The notes under the pieces were generated by a model. The model saw nothing but the letters and a program-made list of their open reading frames with translations, did not search any database and was not told where the DNA came from. A stretch of DNA of 8,731 nt from positions 1 to 8,731 of the forward strand of contig JBFHDX010000142.1 in the NCBI GenBank assembly GCA_041584475.1, written 5' to 3'. Made by a program: the position numbers and the translations under genes. Source of the stretch: JBFHDX01 sp041584475 (GTDB lineage Bacteria; Pseudomonadota; Alphaproteobacteria; UBA8366; JADFVY01). This document shows, one piece after another, positions 7,555 through 8,731 of this stretch. Positions within the stretch are counted from its first letter, which is position 1. Every line of letters begins with the position of its first letter.

Positions 7555-7707
7555 GTGCGTTTCGGCCTCCTGTCCGGAACGGTCGGCCGCCTGCCGGCGC
7601 CGCGCGATTGAAGCATCCCGAAGCTTGCCCATCCAGTGCCGCGATGTGCCATCATGGACGTGGTCGCGCCGGACGTCGGGCGCGGGCCGCCGCAAAGGGG
7701 GACTGCG
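7555..7707. other. Divergent intergenic region between FGGY kinase and isomerase
   Basis: This 153-bp gap must hold promoters for both flanking genes. It contains AGGAGG for the kinase (minus strand, 7566-7571) inside a possible hairpin, and AAGGGGGA for the isomerase (plus strand, ending 7702). TTGAAG at 7608-7613 resembles a -35 on the plus strand, but no good -10 follows. I find no copy of the 2702-2724 palindrome here. Confidence 0.5.
7559..7580 (-). promoter_or_regulatory. Possible hairpin holding the FGGY kinase ribosome site in its loop
   Basis: On the minus strand GTTCCGG and CCGAAAC flank the 8-nt loop ACAGGAGG. Six of seven arm positions pair (one C-A mismatch), and the entire AGGAGG is in the loop. 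The ATG follows 4 nt after the stem. This could present or mask the ribosome site, or be coincidental in GC-rich DNA. Confidence 0.35.
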
Positions 7708-8709
7708 ATGCCGCAGGATGGGAGGCCGCTCTACGCCGCGCGGCTGAATTCCTTCAGGGTCGGGGCCGAGAGCTACTGGCCCGGTCGCAACCGGATCACC
7801 ACGGTCGACCTGCTCGAACGCGCGGCCGCGGTCGATGGGCTGAACGCGGCCGACCTCAACTACCCCGATCATTTCGAGGGAACCGGTGCGGCCGAACTGT
7901 CCGAGGCGATGGCACGGCTGGGCATCCGACTCAACGGGCTCGCCATGCGCTATTACGGCGACCCCGCCTTCAGGCTCGGCGCCTTCACGAACCCCGACCG
8001 CGACACGCGGCGTGCCGCCATCGACCTGACCAAGCGCGGGCTCGACACGCTGGCCGAGATGGGCGGCTCGCTGATGACCTTGTGGCTCGGCCAGGACGGT
8101 TTCGACTACGCGTTCCAGGGCGATTACCGGCAGCTGTGGGAGGACACGGTCTCGGCGATCCAGGAGGTCGCCGGCCACGACCGCGCCATCGACATCGCGC
8201 TCGAATACAAGCCGAACGAGCCGCGCGCCTATTCGCTGCTGCCCGACGTCGCGACGACGCTGCTGGCGATTCGCGAGGCCGGCAACGCCAACCTCGGGGT
8301 GACGCTCGATCTCGCACACGTGCTCTATGCCGACGAGATGCCGGCCCATGCCGCCTGGCTGGTCGGCCGCCATTCGAGGCTGCTGGGCGTGCAGCTCAAC
8401 GACGGATACGGCAAGCGCGACGACGGGCTGATGGTCGCGAGCGTGCATCCGGTGCAGACGCTGGAGCTGCTGGTCGAGCTCGAGCGCATGGGCTACGCAC
8501 GGGCGATCTATTTCGACACCTTCCCCGACAGCTCCGGCCTCGACCCGCAGGAGGAGACGCGGACCAACATCCTGATGGTCGAGCGACTGCGCGGCATCGC
8601 GAAGCGGCTCGTCGACGACGACGCGCTGGCGGCGGCGATCGCGCGCCAGGATGCGACGCTCAGCCAGCGCATCGTCGCGAAGGCTCTCTATGGGCGAGGC
8701 AGCGGCTGA
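7708..8709 (+). CDS. TIM-barrel sugar isomerase/epimerase, L-rhamnose isomerase-like
   Basis: 333-residue protein of the xylose isomerase-like TIM-barrel superfamily; predicted metal-dependent aldose-ketose isomerase or epimerase. Candidate metal and catalytic residues lie at the ends of successive strands: Glu166 (ALEYKPNEPR), Asp201 and His204 (TLDLAHV), the LND motif at 230-232 followed by DDGLMV, and Asp270 (YFDTFP). The Glu166-Asp201 spacing of 35, the D-x-x-H pair and the DDGLMV...HP block resemble, from memory, the Pseudomonas stutzeri-type L-rhamnose isomerase, though this protein is about 100 residues shorter. The ATG at 7708 is chosen because AAGGGGGA ends 5 nt upstream; an in-frame ATG at 7636 has no such site. 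The C-terminal tail beyond 300 is helical and Ala/Arg-rich. It is divergent from the FGGY kinase and overlaps the next gene by one base, so it heads an operon. An epimerase role is the main alternative. Confidence 0.85.
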   Translation: MPQDGRPLYAARLNSFRVGAESYWPGRNRITTVDLLERAAAVDGLNAADLNYPDHFEGTGAAELSEAMARLGIRLNGLAMRYYGDPAFRLGAFTNPDRDTRRAAIDLTKRGLDTLAEMGGSLMTLWLGQDGFDYAFQGDYRQLWEDTVSAIQEVAGHDRAIDIALEYKPNEPRAYSLLPDVATTLLAIREAGNANLGVTLDLAHVLYADEMPAHAAWLVGRHSRLLGVQLNDGYGKRDDGLMVASVHPVQTLELLVELERMGYARAIYFDTFPDSSGLDPQEETRTNILMVERLRGIAKRLVDDDALAAAIARQDATLSQRIVAKALYGRGSG

Positions 8710-8731
8710 TGGCCGCGCCGCTCGTGTTCGT
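8709..8731 (+). CDS. Start of a further gene, cut by the window edge
   Basis: The isomerase stop and a new ATG share one base (TGATG at 8707-8711), a common arrangement for translationally coupled genes. Only seven full codons are visible (MAAPLVF), too few to name a product. Its context suggests another enzyme of the same sugar pathway, for example an aldolase or dehydrogenase, but the sequence here does not show it. Confidence 0.55.

Noticed and set aside
7608..7636. Promoter for the isomerase gene (TTGAAG, 17 nt, ATCCAG)
   Set aside because: The -10 element is unconvincing, so no promoter was annotated.
7555..8448. Upstream in-frame extension of the FGGY kinase by nearly 300 codons
   Set aside because: It runs antisense through the isomerase and the intergenic region. 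The normal kinase N-terminus with its phosphate loop begins at the ATG at 7554, which has its own AGGAGG.

Overview
The window is a GC-rich (by eye about two thirds or more G+C), densely coded stretch of bacterial chromosome or megaplasmid. Gene content, codon use and a Tat-exported sugar-binding protein suggest an alphaproteobacterium, probably of the Rhizobiales/Hyphomicrobiales or Rhodospirillales type. That assignment is inferred from style; there is no rRNA or other taxonomic marker.

The whole window reads as one carbohydrate uptake and catabolism locus. On the left, transcribed leftwards, are a large Tat-exported solute-binding protein (901-2568) and a MalF-type permease (1-839, running off the left edge); a second permease presumably lies beyond it. 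A 316-bp divergent control region (2569-2884) separates them from a rightward operon of four genes: a MalK/UgpC-type ABC ATPase (2885-3943), an SGNH/GDSL esterase (3970-4623), a FucU/RbsD-type sugar mutarotase (4729-5184) and a PfkB/ribokinase-family kinase (5198-6124). Converging on this operon is an FGGY-family sugar kinase (6175-7554, leftward). It is divergent from a TIM-barrel sugar isomerase (7708-8709, rightward), whose stop overlaps the start of another gene cut by the right edge (8709-8731).

A consistent reading is that the binding protein and permeases import a sugar or small glycoside energised by the MalK-like ATPase. The esterase may remove acyl groups, the mutarotase interconverts anomers, the TIM-barrel enzyme makes a ketose, and one or both kinases phosphorylate the products. 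The substrate cannot be read from sequence. The mutarotase and the isomerase hint at a 6-deoxyhexose or pentose.

The clearest non-coding signals are: a good sigma70-type promoter for the binding protein with a 23-bp near-palindrome just downstream of its -10; a second inverted repeat in the same leader; a perfect 11-bp stem-loop between the binding-protein and permease genes; and a potential hairpin with the FGGY kinase Shine-Dalgarno sequence in its loop. I saw no insertion sequences, CRISPR arrays, tRNA or rRNA genes. Nothing here is a clearly new kind of system; the novelty, if any, is an unassigned sugar pathway whose enzymes have altered active-site positions.
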